In this document: positions 17,818-29,204 of the stretch, one piece after another
Layout of the letters: every line of letters begins with the position of its first letter
Numbering within the stretch: position 1 is the first letter of the stretch
Source of the DNA: Flavobacterium sp. 20NA77.7
GTDB taxonomy: Bacteria > Bacteroidota > Bacteroidia > Flavobacteriales > Flavobacteriaceae
Direction: 5' to 3'
DNA length: 64,000 bases
NCBI RefSeq assembly: GCF_031326205.1
Contig: NZ_CP133721.1
Coordinates: 558,001-622,000 of the forward strand
The notes under the pieces: model-generated
The model's input: the letters and a program-made list of their open reading frames with translations, nothing else
What the model was told of the DNA's origin: nothing
The model's database searches: none
Position numbers and translations under genes: made by a program

Positions 17818-17834
17818 CTAAATTTTTTTAAAAA

Positions 17835-18272
17835 ATGGCAAAAGAAGTTAGTAAAGTAGTTAAACTACAAGTTAAGGGAGGTGCTGCGAATCCATCGCCA
17901 CCGGTTGGACCTGCTTTGGGGGCTGCTGGGGTTAACATCATGGAGTTCTGTAAGCAGTTTAATGCAAGAACACAAGATAAACCTGGCAAAGTTTTACCAG
18001 TACAAATTACTGTGTATAAAGACAAGTCTTTTGACTTTGTTGTTAAAACGCCACCTGCTGCAATTCAATTATTAGAGGCAGCAAAATTAAAGTCTGGTTC
18101 AGGTGAACCTAACCGTAAAAAGGTTGCAAGTGTTACTTGGGATCAAATTAAGACTATTGCTGAAGACAAAATGCCAGACTTAAACGCTTTTACTTTAGAA
18201 AAAGCAATGAGTATGGTTGCAGGTACAGCAAGATCTATGGGTATTACAGTAACAGGAAATGCTCCTTTTTAA
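17835..18272 (+). CDS. rplK: 50S ribosomal protein uL11
   Basis: uL11 is part of the GTPase-associated centre at the base of the ribosomal stalk. The 145-residue protein has the Pro-rich N-terminal domain ([21 protein letters not shown]) and an RNA-binding C-terminal domain ending [10 protein letters not shown]. It is first in the rplK-rplA pair and is preceded by the leader hairpin. Confidence 0.97.
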   Translation: MAKEVSKVVKLQVKGGAANPSPPVGPALGAAGVNIMEFCKQFNARTQDKPGKVLPVQITVYKDKSFDFVVKTPPAAIQLLEAAKLKSGSGEPNRKKVASVTWDQIKTIAEDKMPDLNAFTLEKAMSMVAGTARSMGITVTGNAPF

Positions 18273-18291
18273 TCGTTAAAAAGAATTAGAC

Positions 18292-18981
18292 ATGGCAAAA
18301 TTGACAAAAAAGCAAAAAGTGGCTGCATCAAAAATTGAGAAGAATAAATTATATTCTTTAAAAGAAGCTTCGGCTTTAATTAAAGAAATAGCTTCTGCAA
18401 AATTTGATGAGTCTGTTGATATCGCAGTACGTTTAGGTGTAGATCCTAGAAAAGCGAATCAAATGGTTAGAGGTGTGGTTTCATTACCTCACGGAACTGG
18501 TAAAGATGTAAGAGTGTTAGCACTTGTTACTCCTGATAAAGAAGCTGAAGCTAAAGCAGCTGGTGCAGACCACGTTGGGTTAGATGATTATCTTCAAAAA
18601 ATCAAAGACGGTTGGACAGATGTTGATGTAATCATCACAATGCCTGCTGTTATGGGTAAATTAGGTCCATTAGGACGTGTTTTAGGACCAAGAGGTTTAA
18701 TGCCTAATCCTAAAACAGGTACAGTAACTATGGATGTTGCTAAGGCTGTTCAAGAAGTAAAAGCTGGTAAAATTGACTTTAAAGTTGATAAAACTGGTAT
18801 CGTTCATGCAGGTATAGGTAAAGTATCATTCGATGCAGATAAAATCTATGACAATGCACACGAAATTGTTCAAACATTAATCAAATTAAAACCAACTGCA
18901 GCTAAAGGTACTTATATTAAGTCTATTCACTTATCAAGTACACAAAGTCCTGCTATTGCTTTAGATCCTAAAGCAGTATAA
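18292..18981 (+). CDS. rplA: 50S ribosomal protein uL1
   Basis: uL1 forms the mobile L1 stalk at the E site and, in other bacteria, represses translation of its own mRNA. The 229-residue protein has [20 protein letters not shown], the signature [20 protein letters not shown] and the C-terminal [11 protein letters not shown]. It is 19 bp after rplK. Confidence 0.97.
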   Translation: MAKLTKKQKVAASKIEKNKLYSLKEASALIKEIASAKFDESVDIAVRLGVDPRKANQMVRGVVSLPHGTGKDVRVLALVTPDKEAEAKAAGADHVGLDDYLQKIKDGWTDVDVIITMPAVMGKLGPLGRVLGPRGLMPNPKTGTVTMDVAKAVQEVKAGKIDFKVDKTGIVHAGIGKVSFDADKIYDNAHEIVQTLIKLKPTAAKGTYIKSIHLSSTQSPAIALDPKAV

Positions 18982-19003
18982 TTGGTAGTTAAAAATATTT
19001 AGT

Positions 19004-19504
19004 ATGACTAGAGAAGAAAAAGCAATTGCTATTCAAGATTTAACTGCACAGTTAGAAGGTGTAAATGTTGTTTATTTAGCAGACATTTCAGGACTAGATG
19101 CAGATACTACCTCAAATCTAAGAAGAGCTTGTTTCAAAGCAGGTATCAAATTAGAAGTGGTAAAAAACACATTGCTAGAGAAAGCATTGGAAGCTTCGGC
19201 TACAGATTACGGTGATTTATCATCTGTTTTAAAAGGAAATACATCAATGATGATTGCTGAAACCGCAAATGGACCAGCTAAAATTATCAAAGAATTCCGT
19301 AAAAAAGGAGATAAACCAGTTTTCAAAGGAGCTTTTATTAATCAAGAAATCTATATCGGAGATAACTTATTAGATAGCTTAGTAGCTATTAAATCTAAAG
19401 AAGAAGTTATTGGCGAAATCATTGGATTACTTCAATCTCCTGCTAAACGAATCCTTTCTGCTTTATTAAATAATGCAGAAACAAAAGGTGAAGTAGCAGA
19501 ATAA
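19004..19504 (+). CDS. rplJ: 50S ribosomal protein uL10
   Basis: uL10 anchors the bL12 dimers of the stalk. The 166-residue protein has an N-terminal rRNA/uL11-binding domain ([40 protein letters not shown]) and a C-terminal bL12-binding helix ([15 protein letters not shown]). Only 22 bp separate it from rplA, so the long L10 leader that regulates this gene in E. coli and Bacillus is not present at this place. Confidence 0.97.
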   Translation: MTREEKAIAIQDLTAQLEGVNVVYLADISGLDADTTSNLRRACFKAGIKLEVVKNTLLEKALEASATDYGDLSSVLKGNTSMMIAETANGPAKIIKEFRKKGDKPVFKGAFINQEIYIGDNLLDSLVAIKSKEEVIGEIIGLLQSPAKRILSALLNNAETKGEVAE

Positions 19505-19557
19505 TACAAACGCACTATAAATTATTATATTTTTTAAACACATTAAAGATAGAAAAA

Positions 19558-19932
19558 ATGGCAGATTTAAAACAATTCGCAGAGCAATTAGTTAACTTAA
19601 CAGTTAAAGAAGTTAACGAATTAGCAACAATATTAAAAGATGAGTATGGTATCGAGCCTGCTGCTGCAGCAGTAGTAGTTGCTGGAGGAGCTGGTGCTGG
19701 TGATGCTGGTGCTGCTGAACAAACAGAATTTACAGTAGTATTAAAAGATGCTGGAGCTTCTAAATTAGGAGTTGTTAAAGCAGTTAAAGAATTAACTGGT
19801 TTAGGACTTAAAGAAGCTAAAGATTTAGTTGATGCTGCTCCAACAAATGTTAAAGAAGGTGTTTCTAAAGACGAAGCAGAAGGTCTTAAGAAAGCACTTG
19901 AAGAAGCAGGAGCTGTTGTTGAGTTAAAATAA
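19558..19932 (+). CDS. rplL: 50S ribosomal protein bL12 (L7/L12)
   Basis: bL12 is the multicopy stalk protein that recruits translation factors. The 124-residue protein shows the N-terminal dimerisation domain ([19 protein letters not shown]), an Ala/Gly-rich hinge (about 36-55) and the C-terminal factor-binding domain ([20 protein letters not shown]). A long bulged hairpin follows in the gap to rpoB. Confidence 0.97.
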   Translation: MADLKQFAEQLVNLTVKEVNELATILKDEYGIEPAAAAVVVAGGAGAGDAGAAEQTEFTVVLKDAGASKLGVVKAVKELTGLGLKEAKDLVDAAPTNVKEGVSKDEAEGLKKALEEAGAVVELK

Positions 19933-19954
19933 GCTAACTTATCAAAAAAAGCTA

Positions 19955-19992
19955 GGTTTAGACCTTGAGATTTCCTCTCAAAGGTCTAAACC
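19955..19992 (+). other. Long bulged hairpin between rplL and rpoB
   Basis: GGTTTAGACCTTGAGA pairs with TCTCAAAGGTCTAAACC: 16 pairs with one extra A on the right arm and a 5-nt loop. No T tract follows, so it is not a standard terminator. In E. coli the same gap holds an attenuator and an RNase III processing site that set the ratio of ribosomal protein to polymerase; this hairpin is the obvious candidate for an equivalent. Confidence 0.7.
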
Positions 19993-20031
19993 ATTTTGCG
20001 TATATTAAATTTTTTAATTTTACAAAAAAAG

Positions 20032-20096
20032 TAACCATAAACGAAGAAAGAAAATAATCTAACTTTCCTGGTTTATTTTCAAAGATGTTATGGTTA
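20032..20096 (+). promoter_or_regulatory. Nested stem structure in the rpoB leader
   Basis: TAACCATAA (20032-20040) pairs perfectly with TTATGGTTA (20088-20096), and inside it GAAAATAA (20050-20057) pairs with TTATTTTC (20073-20080). The two co-linear stems suggest a folded leader about 75 nt before rpoB. Function is unknown. A short TGTGT/ACACA inverted repeat follows at 20122-20134. The rest of the gap is AT-rich without other signals. Confidence 0.45.
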
Positions 20097-20171
20097 TTAA
20101 AAAAGGAAGTATAATTAAGCATGTGTTTTACACAAAAAAATTACTTTTTTTAATCAAAATTTTGTCCATTG

Positions 20172-23100
20172 ATGATTGCTAATCAGACTGAAAGAATCAA
20201 TTTTGCCTCAACGAAAAATATTCCTAATTATCCAGATTTTCTTGATATACAAGTAAAATCATTTAGAGATTTTTTCCAGTTAGAAACTAAATCTGATGAG
20301 AGAGGTAACGAGGGTCTTTACAACACCTTCATGGAAAATTTTCCAATAACTGATACTAGAAATCAATTCGTTCTAGAGTTTCTAGATTATTTTATTGATC
20401 CTCCTAGATATACTATCGAAGAATGTATCGATAGAGGCTTGACGTATAGTGTGCCTCTAAAAGCACGTTTAAAATTATATTGTACAGATCCTGAACATGA
20501 AGATTTTGAAACAATAGTTCAAGATGTTTATTTAGGAACTATTCCATACATGACGCCAAGCGGAACATTTGTTATTAATGGCGCAGAACGTGTTGTAGTG
20601 TCTCAATTGCATAGATCACCTGGAGTTTTCTTCGGACAATCTTTCCATGCAAATGGAACTAAATTATATTCAGCAAGAATTATACCTTTTAAAGGTTCTT
20701 GGATTGAATTTGCAACAGATATCAATAACGTAATGTACGCGTACATTGATAGAAAGAAAAAATTACCTGTAACTACTCTTTTCAGAGCGATTGGTTTTGA
20801 AAGAGATAAAGATATTCTTGAAATTTTTGATCTTGCAGAAGAAATTAAAGTTTCAAAAACAGGAATCAAAAAATTCATCGGTAGAAGATTAGCTGCTCGT
20901 GTGTTAAATACTTGGCATGAAGATTTCGTGGATGAGGATACAGGAGAAGTAGTATCTATTGAGCGTAATGAAATTATTTTAGACCGTGATACTATCTTAG
21001 ATAAAGATAATGTAGAAGAAATTTTAGAAGCGGATGTAAAATCTATTTTATTACACAAAGAGGATAATAATCAAGCAGATTTTGCTATTATCCATAATAC
21101 ATTGCAAAAAGACCCTACTAACTCTGAAAAAGAGGCTGTAGAACATATATATAGACAATTACGTAATGCAGAACCACCTGATGAGGAAACAGCTCGTGGT
21201 ATCATCGATAAATTATTCTTCTCAGACCAACGTTACAACTTAGGTGATGTAGGTCGTTACAGAATGAATAAAAAGTTAGGCTTAGATATCCCGATGGATA
21301 AACAAGTATTAACAAAAGAAGATATTATTACGATTGTAAAATACTTAATTGAATTAATTAATTCAAAAGCAGAAATTGATGATATTGACCACTTATCGAA
21401 CCGTCGCGTTAGAACTGTAGGGGAACAATTGTCAGCTCAATTTGGTGTTGGTTTAGCGCGTATGGCTCGTACAATTCGTGAAAGAATGAATGTGCGTGAT
21501 AACGAAGTGTTTACACCAATCGATTTGATTAATGCAAAAACATTATCATCAGTAATTAATTCATTCTTTGGAACAAACCAGTTGTCTCAGTTTATGGATC
21601 AAACGAATCCATTAGCTGAAATTACACACAAACGTCGTTTGTCAGCTCTTGGACCTGGTGGTTTATCGAGAGAAAGAGCAGGTTTCGAGGTTCGTGACGT
21701 TCACTATACGCATTATGGTCGTTTATGTCCAATTGAAACACCTGAGGGACCAAACATTGGTTTGATTTCATCATTAGGTGTGTATGCTAAAGTAAACGGA
21801 ATGGGATTCATTGAAACACCATATCGTAAAGTTGATAATGGTAAAGTGGATTTAGTTTCGGAACCAATTTATTTAAGCGCAGAAGAAGAAGAAGGTAAAT
21901 TAATTGCGCAAGCAAATATTACCATGGATGCAAATGGAAAAATTACTGCAGATAAAGTAATTGCAAGAGAAGAAGGAGATTTCCCTGTAGTAGAGCCAAG
22001 TGCTGTACATTATACAGACGTTGCCCCTAATCAAATTGCATCTATTTCAGCTTCATTAATTCCATTCTTAGAGCATGATGATGCGAACCGTGCCTTGATG
22101 GGATCTAACATGATGCGTCAGGCTGTACCTCTTTTAAGACCACAAGCACCTATTGTAGGTACTGGTTTAGAAAGACAAGTTGCGTCTGATTCTAGAGTGT
22201 TAATTAATGCGGAAGGTTCTGGAGTTGTAACTTATGTTGACGCCAACATGATTACAATAAAATACGACAGAACAGAGGAAGAAAGAATGGTAAGTTTTGA
22301 TGAAGACGAAAAAACATATCAATTAATCAAATTTAGAAAAACAAATCAAAGTACTACAATTAACTTAAAACCTATTGTTAGAAAAGGAGATAAAGTAGTA
22401 AAAGGTCAGGTACTTTGTGAAGGATATGCTACACAAAACGGAGAATTAGCTTTAGGTAGAAATTTACAAGTTGCCTTCATGCCTTGGAAAGGGTATAACT
22501 TTGAGGATGCAATTGTAATTTCTGAAAAAGTAGTTCGTGATGATATTTTTACCTCTATTCACGTAGATGATTATTCATTAGAAGTTAGAGATACAAAATT
22601 AGGTAATGAAGAATTAACTAATGATATCCCTAATGTTTCTGAAGAGGCTACTAAAGACCTTGATGAAAATGGTATGATCAGAATTGGTGCAGAAGTAAAA
22701 CCTGGTGATATCTTAATTGGGAAAATTACACCTAAAGGAGAATCAGATCCTACACCAGAAGAAAAATTATTACGCGCTATCTTTGGAGATAAAGCAGGTG
22801 ATGTTAAAGATGCGTCATTAAAAGCTTCACCTTCATTAAACGGTGTGGTTTTAGATAAAAAATTATTTGCGAAAGCAGTAAAAGATAAACGCAAACGTAC
22901 TAAGGATAAAGAAGATTTAGATAAACTTGAAATGGAATTTGAAGTAAAATTCAATGAACTTAAAGACAAGTTAATCGATAAATTATTCTTAATTGTTGAC
23001 GGAAAAACATCTCAAGGTGTACTTAATGATTTAGGTGAAGAAGTATTACCAAAAGGTAAAAAATTCACTAAAAAAATGCTACAAGCCGTTGAAGATTTTG

Positions 23101-23984
23101 CTCATTTAACAAAAGGGCAATGGACAACTGACGAGCATACAAACTCATTAATTAACGACTTAATTCACAACTATAAAATCAAATTAAATGATTTACAAGG
23201 GGTATTAAGAAGAGAGAAATTTACCATTACAGTAGGTGATGAATTACCATCAGGAATCTTAAAATTAGCTAAAGTTTATATTGCTAAAAAACGTAAGCTA
23301 AGAGTAGGGGATAAAATGGCAGGACGTCACGGAAATAAAGGTATCGTTGCAAAAATTGTACGTCAAGAAGATATGCCATTCTTAGAAGATGGAACACCAG
23401 TTGATATCGTATTGAATCCACTTGGAGTACCTTCTCGTATGAACATCGGACAAATTTATGAAACTGTTCTTGGATGGGCAGGATTAAAATTAGGGAAGAA
23501 GTTTGCTACGCCAATCTTTGACGGTGCATCACTAGATGAAATCAATGAATTTACAGATGAAGCGGGAATTCCTAGATTTGGTCATACGTATTTGTATGAT
23601 GGAGGAACAGGAGAACGTTTCCATCAAGCAGCTACTGTGGGTGTAATTTATATGCTTAAATTAGGTCACATGGTAGATGATAAAATGCATGCACGTTCAA
23701 TAGGTCCATACTCATTGATTACACAACAACCATTAGGTGGTAAAGCACAATTTGGTGGTCAACGTTTCGGAGAGATGGAGGTTTGGGCACTTGAAGCTTA
23801 TGGTGCTTCTAGTACGCTTAGAGAGATCTTAACGGTTAAATCTGATGACGTAACAGGTAGAGCAAAAACTTACGAAGCAATCGTTAAGGGAGAAACTATG
23901 CCAGAACCAGGATTACCTGAATCATTCAATGTATTAATGCATGAATTAAAAGGTCTTGGATTAGACATTAGATTAGAAGAATAA
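20172..23984 (+). CDS. rpoB: RNA polymerase subunit beta
   Basis: The 1,270-residue beta subunit (start ATG 20172; the TTG one codon earlier is less likely) contributes half of the active-site cleft. Recognisable blocks are the N-terminal [19 protein letters not shown], the rifampicin region around [20 protein letters not shown] with [14 protein letters not shown], the [12 protein letters not shown] active-site block and the C-terminal [20 protein letters not shown]. Length and order are normal for Bacteroidota. At the rifampicin positions the sequence looks wild type (D, H and S retained), so no resistance change is evident. Confidence 0.98.
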   Translation: MIANQTERINFASTKNIPNYPDFLDIQVKSFRDFFQLETKSDERGNEGLYNTFMENFPITDTRNQFVLEFLDYFIDPPRYTIEECIDRGLTYSVPLKARLKLYCTDPEHEDFETIVQDVYLGTIPYMTPSGTFVINGAERVVVSQLHRSPGVFFGQSFHANGTKLYSARIIPFKGSWIEFATDINNVMYAYIDRKKKLPVTTLFRAIGFERDKDILEIFDLAEEIKVSKTGIKKFIGRRLAARVLNTWHEDFVDEDTGEVVSIERNEIILDRDTILDKDNVEEILEADVKSILLHKEDNNQADFAIIHNTLQKDPTNSEKEAVEHIYRQLRNAEPPDEETARGIIDKLFFSDQRYNLGDVGRYRMNKKLGLDIPMDKQVLTKEDIITIVKYLIELINSKAEIDDIDHLSNRRVRTVGEQLSAQFGVGLARMARTIRERMNVRDNEVFTPIDLINAKTLSSVINSFFGTNQLSQFMDQTNPLAEITHKRRLSALGPGGLSRERAGFEVRDVHYTHYGRLCPIETPEGPNIGLISSLGVYAKVNGMGFIETPYRKVDNGKVDLVSEPIYLSAEEEEGKLIAQANITMDANGKITADKVIAREEGDFPVVEPSAVHYTDVAPNQIASISASLIPFLEHDDANRALMGSNMMRQAVPLLRPQAPIVGTGLERQVASDSRVLINAEGSGVVTYVDANMITIKYDRTEEERMVSFDEDEKTYQLIKFRKTNQSTTINLKPIVRKGDKVVKGQVLCEGYATQNGELALGRNLQVAFMPWKGYNFEDAIVISEKVVRDDIFTSIHVDDYSLEVRDTKLGNEELTNDIPNVSEEATKDLDENGMIRIGAEVKPGDILIGKITPKGESDPTPEEKLLRAIFGDKAGDVKDASLKASPSLNGVVLDKKLFAKAVKDKRKRTKDKEDLDKLEMEFEVKFNELKDKLIDKLFLIVDGKTSQGVLNDLGEEVLPKGKKFTKKMLQAVEDFAHLTKGQWTTDEHTNSLINDLIHNYKIKLNDLQGVLRREKFTITVGDELPSGILKLAKVYIAKKRKLRVGDKMAGRHGNKGIVAKIVRQEDMPFLEDGTPVDIVLNPLGVPSRMNIGQIYETVLGWAGLKLGKKFATPIFDGASLDEINEFTDEAGIPRFGHTYLYDGGTGERFHQAATVGVIYMLKLGHMVDDKMHARSIGPYSLITQQPLGGKAQFGGQRFGEMEVWALEAYGASSTLREILTVKSDDVTGRAKTYEAIVKGETMPEPGLPESFNVLMHELKGLGLDIRLEE

Positions 23985-23993
23985 TAAAGTTTG

Positions 23994-24034
23994 CAGTTTC
24001 AGTCGCGGTAATCAGTTTCTGCGACTGAAAACTG
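23994..24034 (+). other. Long bulged hairpin between rpoB and rpoC
   Basis: CAGTTTCAGTCGC (23994-24006) pairs with GCGACTGAAAACTG (24021-24034): 13 pairs with one extra A on the right arm, 14-nt loop, no T tract. It has the same build as the rplL-rpoB hairpin (long stem, single unpaired A on the right arm) and may be a cleavage or stability element. Confidence 0.65.
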
Positions 24035-24078
24035 AAAAACAAAACAAAAAATTTAAATAAATCGATAGTATTCATATC

Positions 24079-27000
24079 ATGACAAAATTAAAAGATAAAA
24101 ATACCGTTAAAAGATTTAACAGAATCACAATAGGTTTAGCATCACCTGAGTCAATTTTAGCTGAGTCAAGAGGTGAGGTTCTAAAACCGGAAACGATTAA
24201 CTATCGTACGCACAAACCAGAGCGTGATGGCCTTTTCTGTGAAAGAATATTCGGACCTGTAAAAGACTATGAATGTGCTTGTGGAAAATATAAAAGAATT
24301 CGCTACAAAGGAATCGTTTGTGACCGTTGTGGGGTTGAAGTAACAGAAAAGAAAGTACGTAGAGATAGAGTAGGACATATTAATTTAGTTGTGCCTATCG
24401 CTCATATTTGGTATTTCCGTTCACTTCCAAATAAAATTGGTTATATATTAGGCTTACCGTCTAAAAAATTAGACATGATTATCTACTACGAAAGATATGT
24501 AGTTATTCAAGCGGGTATTGCTAAAGGTTTAGATGGTGAAACATTAAATAGATTAGATTTCTTAACAGAAGAAGAATATCTAAATATTTTGGATTCTTTA
24601 CCAATGGAAAACCAATATTTAGACGATTCAGATCCAAATAAATTCATCGCTAAAATGGGTGCTGAATGTATTATGGATTTATTGTCTCGCATTGATTTAG
24701 ATGAATTATCTTATTCATTACGTCATGCTGCAAACAATGAAACGTCTAAACAAAGAAAAACAGAAGCATTAAAACGTTTAAATGTTGTAGAATCATTCCG
24801 TGAGTCTAACAATAACAGAGAAAATCTTCCAGAATGGATGATTCTAAAAGTTATCCCAGTTATTCCACCTGAATTACGTCCACTTGTGCCACTTGATGGA
24901 GGACGTTTTGCTACTTCAGATTTAAATGATTTATACAGAAGAGTAATTATCCGTAACAATCGTTTAAAACGATTAATGGAAATTAAAGCCCCTGAAGTTA
25001 TCTTGCGTAATGAAAAACGTATGCTTCAAGAAGCAGTAGATTCATTATTTGACAATACAAGAAAAGCATCAGCGGTAAAAACAGAATCAAACAGACCATT
25101 AAAATCTTTATCAGATTCATTAAAAGGTAAACAAGGACGTTTCCGTCAAAACTTATTAGGTAAACGTGTAGATTATTCTGCTCGTTCTGTAATTGTTGTT
25201 GGACCAGAAATGAAATTGTTTGAATGTGGTTTACCAAAAGATATGGCTGCAGAATTGTACAAACCATTCGTTATTCGTAAATTAATCGAAAGAGGAATCG
25301 TTAAAACAGTTAAGTCGGCTAAGAAAATTATTGATAAAAAAGAGCCAGTAGTATGGGATATTCTTGAAAATGTAATCAAAGGACATCCAGTATTACTAAA
25401 CCGTGCTCCTACACTTCACCGTTTAGGTATTCAAGCATTCCAGCCTAAGTTAATTGAAGGAAAAGCAATCCAGTTACACCCATTAGTATGTACGGCGTTT
25501 AATGCCGATTTCGATGGTGACCAGATGGCCGTTCACTTACCATTAGGACCAGAAGCGATATTAGAAGCGCAATTATTAATGTTAGCTTCTCACAATATCT
25601 TGAATCCTGCAAATGGTGCACCTATTACAGTACCATCTCAAGACATGGTTCTTGGGTTATACTACATGACGAAAGAACGTTTGTCAACACCTGAAGTGCC
25701 TGTTAAAGGTGAAGGGTTAACGTTTTATTCTGTAGAAGAAGTACATATTGCTTTAAATGAAGGAAGACTTGATTTAAATGCAAGAGTAAAAGTACGTGCC
25801 AAAGATTTTAATGAAAACGGAGAATTAGTATACAAAATTATTCAAACTACAGCTGGTAGAGTATTATTTAATGAAGTAGTGCCTGAAGCAGCTGGATACA
25901 TCAATGAAGTCTTAACTAAAAAATCGTTAAGAGATATTATTGGTAATATTTTATCTGCAACTTCAGTTCCTGAAACGGCTGCTTTCCTTGATAATATTAA
26001 GGATATGGGATACAAATTTGCCTTCAAAGGTGGATTGTCATTCTCGTTAGGGGATATCAAAGTTCCAGAAAAGAAATTTGAATTAATTGCTGATGCAAAC
26101 GGACAAGTAGACGCAATTACGATGAACTATAACATGGGTCTTATTACAAACAATGAGCGTTATAATCAGGTAATTGACGTGTGGACTTCTACAAATGCAC
26201 AATTAACAGAATTAGCTATGAAAAACATTAGAGAAGACCAACAAGGGTTCAACTCGGTGTATATGATGCTTGATTCTGGAGCAAGGGGTTCTAAAGAACA
26301 AATCCGTCAGTTAACAGGTATGCGTGGTTTGATGGCTAAGCCAAAAAAATCAACTGCTGCGGGTGGAGAAATTATTGAAAATCCAATTCTTTCTAACTTT
26401 AAAGAAGGATTATCGATTTTAGAATACTTTATTTCTACGCACGGTGCACGTAAAGGTCTTGCCGATACCGCTCTTAAAACTGCCGATGCAGGATATTTAA
26501 CAAGAAGATTACATGACGTTTCTCAAGATGTTATTATCAATTCAGTAGATTGTGGTACATTAAGAGGTATTGAAGTTTCTGCGTTAAAGAAAAATGAGGA
26601 AATCGTTGAAACGTTAGGTGAAAGAATTTTAGGTCGTGTAGCGTTACAAGATGTAATCAATCCATTAGATTCTGAAGTATTGGTTCATGCAGGTGAGCAA
26701 ATTACAGAAGCTATTGTAAAACAAATAGAAGCATCACCATTAGAAAAAGTTGAAGTACGTTCGGCCTTAACTTGTGAAGCTAAAAAAGGAATCTGTGCAA
26801 AATGTTACGGTAGAAACTTAGCTACGGGTAAAATGGCCCAAAAAGGGGAAGCAGTTGGTGTTATTGCAGCACAATCAATTGGTGAACCAGGAACTCAGTT
26901 AACCCTTCGTACATTCCACGTTGGTGGGGTTGCAGGAGGTATATCTGAAGAGTCTAGTATTGTAGCACGTTTTGCAGGTAAATTAGAAATAGAAGACCTT

Positions 27001-28377
27001 AAAACAGTTAAAGGGGAAGATAACGAAGGAAATACAGTTGATATTGTAATTTCTCGTTCTACAGAATTAAAATTAGTAGAACCAAAAACAGGTATCGTCT
27101 TAAATACACACAACATTCCTTATGGATCTACCATTTTTGTTAAAGACGGAGACACGTTAGAAAAAGGTGCTACGATCTGTAAATGGGACCCATATAATGG
27201 GGTAATTATTTCTGAATTTACAGGTAAAGTAGGGTACGAAGATATTGAACAAGGACAATCGTTCTTAGTTGAAATTGACGAACAAACAGGTTTCCAAGAA
27301 AAAGTAATTTCAGAAGCAAGAAATAAAAAATTAATTCCAACCTTACATATTTATGGTAAAGATGGTGAATTAATTAGATCGTATAACTTACCAGTAGGAG
27401 CGCACCTTATGGTAGATGACGGAGAAAAAATTAAAGCGGGTAAAGTTTTAGTTAAAATTCCACGTCGTTCTTCTAAAGCAGGCGATATTACCGGAGGTTT
27501 ACCAAGAATTACAGAGTTGTTAGAAGCACGTAATCCTTCAAACCCAGCGGTAGTTTCTGAAATTGATGGTGTAGTTACTTTTGGAAAAGTAAAAAGAGGA
27601 AATAGAGAAATTTCTATTGAATCTAAATTTGGTGAAGTGAAGAAATATTTAGTAAAACTTTCTAACCAAATCTTAGTTCAAGAAAATGACTTTGTAAGAG
27701 CAGGTATGCCATTGTCTGATGGAGCTATTACACCAGATGATATCTTAAGAATTCAAGGACCTTCTGCTGTGCAACAGTACTTGGTAAATGAAATTCAAGA
27801 AGTATATCGTTTACAAGGGGTAAAAATCAATGACAAACACTTCGAAGTAGTGATTCGTCAAATGATGCGAAAAGTTCAAATTCAAGATCCAGGTGATACC
27901 TTATTCTTAGAAGATCAATTAGCTCATACACGTGATTTTATTGAAGAAAACGACAAGTTGTATGGTATGAAAGTAGTAGAAGACGCAGGTGATTCAGCTA
28001 CATTAAAACCAGGACAAATTATTTCTCCTAGAGAATTAAGAGACGAAAATTCTTTATTAAAACGTGAAGATAAAAATTTAGTAGTAGCAAGAGATGTAGT
28101 TACGGCAACGGCAACTCCAGTACTTCAAGGTATTACTAGAGCATCGTTACAAACTAAATCATTTATTTCAGCGGCTTCGTTCCAAGAAACAACTAAAGTA
28201 TTAAATGAAGCAGCAGTAGCTGGTAAAATAGATACGTTAGAAGGCTTAAAAGAAAATGTAATTGTAGGTCACAGAATCCCTGCTGGTACAGGTATGAGAG
28301 ACTACGACAACATTCTTGTAGGTTCAAAAGACGAGTACAGCGAAATGATGGCTGCGAAAGAAGAATTTAATTATTAA
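24079..28377 (+). CDS. rpoC: RNA polymerase subunit beta'
   Basis: The 1,432-residue beta' subunit carries the catalytic Mg-binding loop NADFDGDQM at residues 475-483, the N-terminal zinc finger ([20 protein letters not shown]), the second zinc site ([13 protein letters not shown]) and the trigger-loop region ([16 protein letters not shown]). The C-terminal part ends in [16 protein letters not shown]. It is the last gene of the tuf-to-rpoC block and is closed by a strong terminator. Confidence 0.98.
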   Translation: MTKLKDKNTVKRFNRITIGLASPESILAESRGEVLKPETINYRTHKPERDGLFCERIFGPVKDYECACGKYKRIRYKGIVCDRCGVEVTEKKVRRDRVGHINLVVPIAHIWYFRSLPNKIGYILGLPSKKLDMIIYYERYVVIQAGIAKGLDGETLNRLDFLTEEEYLNILDSLPMENQYLDDSDPNKFIAKMGAECIMDLLSRIDLDELSYSLRHAANNETSKQRKTEALKRLNVVESFRESNNNRENLPEWMILKVIPVIPPELRPLVPLDGGRFATSDLNDLYRRVIIRNNRLKRLMEIKAPEVILRNEKRMLQEAVDSLFDNTRKASAVKTESNRPLKSLSDSLKGKQGRFRQNLLGKRVDYSARSVIVVGPEMKLFECGLPKDMAAELYKPFVIRKLIERGIVKTVKSAKKIIDKKEPVVWDILENVIKGHPVLLNRAPTLHRLGIQAFQPKLIEGKAIQLHPLVCTAFNADFDGDQMAVHLPLGPEAILEAQLLMLASHNILNPANGAPITVPSQDMVLGLYYMTKERLSTPEVPVKGEGLTFYSVEEVHIALNEGRLDLNARVKVRAKDFNENGELVYKIIQTTAGRVLFNEVVPEAAGYINEVLTKKSLRDIIGNILSATSVPETAAFLDNIKDMGYKFAFKGGLSFSLGDIKVPEKKFELIADANGQVDAITMNYNMGLITNNERYNQVIDVWTSTNAQLTELAMKNIREDQQGFNSVYMMLDSGARGSKEQIRQLTGMRGLMAKPKKSTAAGGEIIENPILSNFKEGLSILEYFISTHGARKGLADTALKTADAGYLTRRLHDVSQDVIINSVDCGTLRGIEVSALKKNEEIVETLGERILGRVALQDVINPLDSEVLVHAGEQITEAIVKQIEASPLEKVEVRSALTCEAKKGICAKCYGRNLATGKMAQKGEAVGVIAAQSIGEPGTQLTLRTFHVGGVAGGISEESSIVARFAGKLEIEDLKTVKGEDNEGNTVDIVISRSTELKLVEPKTGIVLNTHNIPYGSTIFVKDGDTLEKGATICKWDPYNGVIISEFTGKVGYEDIEQGQSFLVEIDEQTGFQEKVISEARNKKLIPTLHIYGKDGELIRSYNLPVGAHLMVDDGEKIKAGKVLVKIPRRSSKAGDITGGLPRITELLEARNPSNPAVVSEIDGVVTFGKVKRGNREISIESKFGEVKKYLVKLSNQILVQENDFVRAGMPLSDGAITPDDILRIQGPSAVQQYLVNEIQEVYRLQGVKINDKHFEVVIRQMMRKVQIQDPGDTLFLEDQLAHTRDFIEENDKLYGMKVVEDAGDSATLKPGQIISPRELRDENSLLKREDKNLVVARDVVTATATPVLQGITRASLQTKSFISAASFQETTKVLNEAAVAGKIDTLEGLKENVIVGHRIPAGTGMRDYDNILVGSKDEYSEMMAAKEEFNY

Positions 28378-28399
28378 GAGTTCTTCTTGCTATACCTAT

Positions 28400-28436
28400 A
28401 AAAACCTAACAGATTTTTTCTGTTAGGTTTTTTTTT
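28400..28436 (+). terminator. Intrinsic terminator after rpoC
   Basis: AAAAACCTAACAGA (28400-28413) and TCTGTTAGGTTTTT (28419-28432) are perfectly complementary around a five-T loop and end in a T tract. It closes the ribosomal/polymerase transcription unit. Confidence 0.93.
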
Positions 28437-28729
28437 AATCAAAAGGTTTTAGTAATATTGTGGTAGGAGTTAAGAGTAATTAGTAATTAGTAATATGTGA
28501 AAAGTTACCTATAACCTATTAACAACTCCTAACTCATTTTTTGTGTAACTTTGTGAAACCTTCGTGATACTTTGTGATACAGCTTTAAAAGGTGTAAGGT
28601 AATAGGTAAATGGTTAAAGAAAAACATATACTTATATTCCTAATATGCCTTATATGTTTAAAAAAAATAAAAAATTATACGTTAATAGTAACCCATAACT
28701 CGTAAATAAAAAACTAAATTTATAAAATA
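28437..28729. other. Gene-free AT-rich spacer between rpoC and the DUF3467 gene
   Basis: Together with the terminator this is the only gap over 300 bp in the window. It holds short direct repeats (TAATTAG near 28477-28491), separated inverted repeats TAGGAGTT/AACTCCTA (28464-28471, 28525-28532) and TTACCTAT/ATAGGTAA (28506-28513, 28602-28609), and a TAACTTTG box at 28547-28554 followed by related CTTTGTGA phrases. No reading frame or convincing RNA gene is seen. Confidence 0.6.
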
Positions 28730-29038
28730 ATGGAAAACAACAATCAAGACGGACAAATTAATATAGAATTAGACGAACAAATTGCAGAAGGCATTTACTC
28801 TAATTTAGCAATAATTAACCATTCTAATACAGAGTTTGTATTAGATTTTATTAGCATTATGCCTGGGGTGCCCAAAGCAAAAGTAAAATCACGTATTGTA
28901 TTAACTCCTCAACATGCCAAACGCTTACTAAAAGCACTAGGCGAAAACATCCATCGTTTTGAAGCTACACACGGTGAAATCAAAGAAGGGGAGCAACCCA
29001 CCATTCCTTTAAATTTTGGACCCGCAGGACAAGCCTAA
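28730..29038 (+). CDS. DUF3467 family protein
   Basis: The 102-residue acidic cytoplasmic protein belongs to the small DUF3467 family, found after rpoC in Flavobacteria. The conserved core is EGIYSNLAIINHSNTEFVLD, FISIMPGVPKAKVKSRIVL and TPQHAKRLLKAL. No catalytic residues are evident. The conserved place next to rpoC suggests a housekeeping role, but the function is unknown. A terminator follows at 29044. Confidence 0.87.
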   Translation: MENNNQDGQINIELDEQIAEGIYSNLAIINHSNTEFVLDFISIMPGVPKAKVKSRIVLTPQHAKRLLKALGENIHRFEATHGEIKEGEQPTIPLNFGPAGQA

Positions 29039-29043
29039 CATTG

Positions 29044-29080
29044 AAAACTCTTTAAGAAATTAAAGAGTTTTTTATTTTTT
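29044..29080 (+). terminator. Intrinsic terminator after the DUF3467 gene
   Basis: AAAACTCTTTAA (29044-29055), GAAA tetraloop and TTAAAGAGTTTT (29060-29071), followed by T-rich sequence. Perfect 12-bp stem. Confidence 0.9.
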
Positions 29081-29164
29081 GTTAATTATTTAGCATTATT
29101 ATCTAAAATTTAGTAAAAATAAAATAAAAATGATGTAGAGGTGTTATTTATTTAAAAAAACAAA

Positions 29165-29172
29165 TATATTTG
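29165..29172 (+). promoter_or_regulatory. Candidate -7 box (TATATTTG) of the 3,653-residue protein gene
   Basis: Perfect TAnnTTTG match 32 bp before the ATG at 29205, in the gap after the preceding terminator. No TTG lies at the usual -33 distance. Confidence 0.45.
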
Positions 29173-29204
29173 TAAATTACATATAATAAACTAAATTAAT
29201 TCTT

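Noticed and set aside
22571..22969. Antisense ORF in rpoB (and similar ones in rpoC and tuf)
   Set aside because: They are shadows of highly expressed genes with biased codon use and have no promoter or recognisable product.
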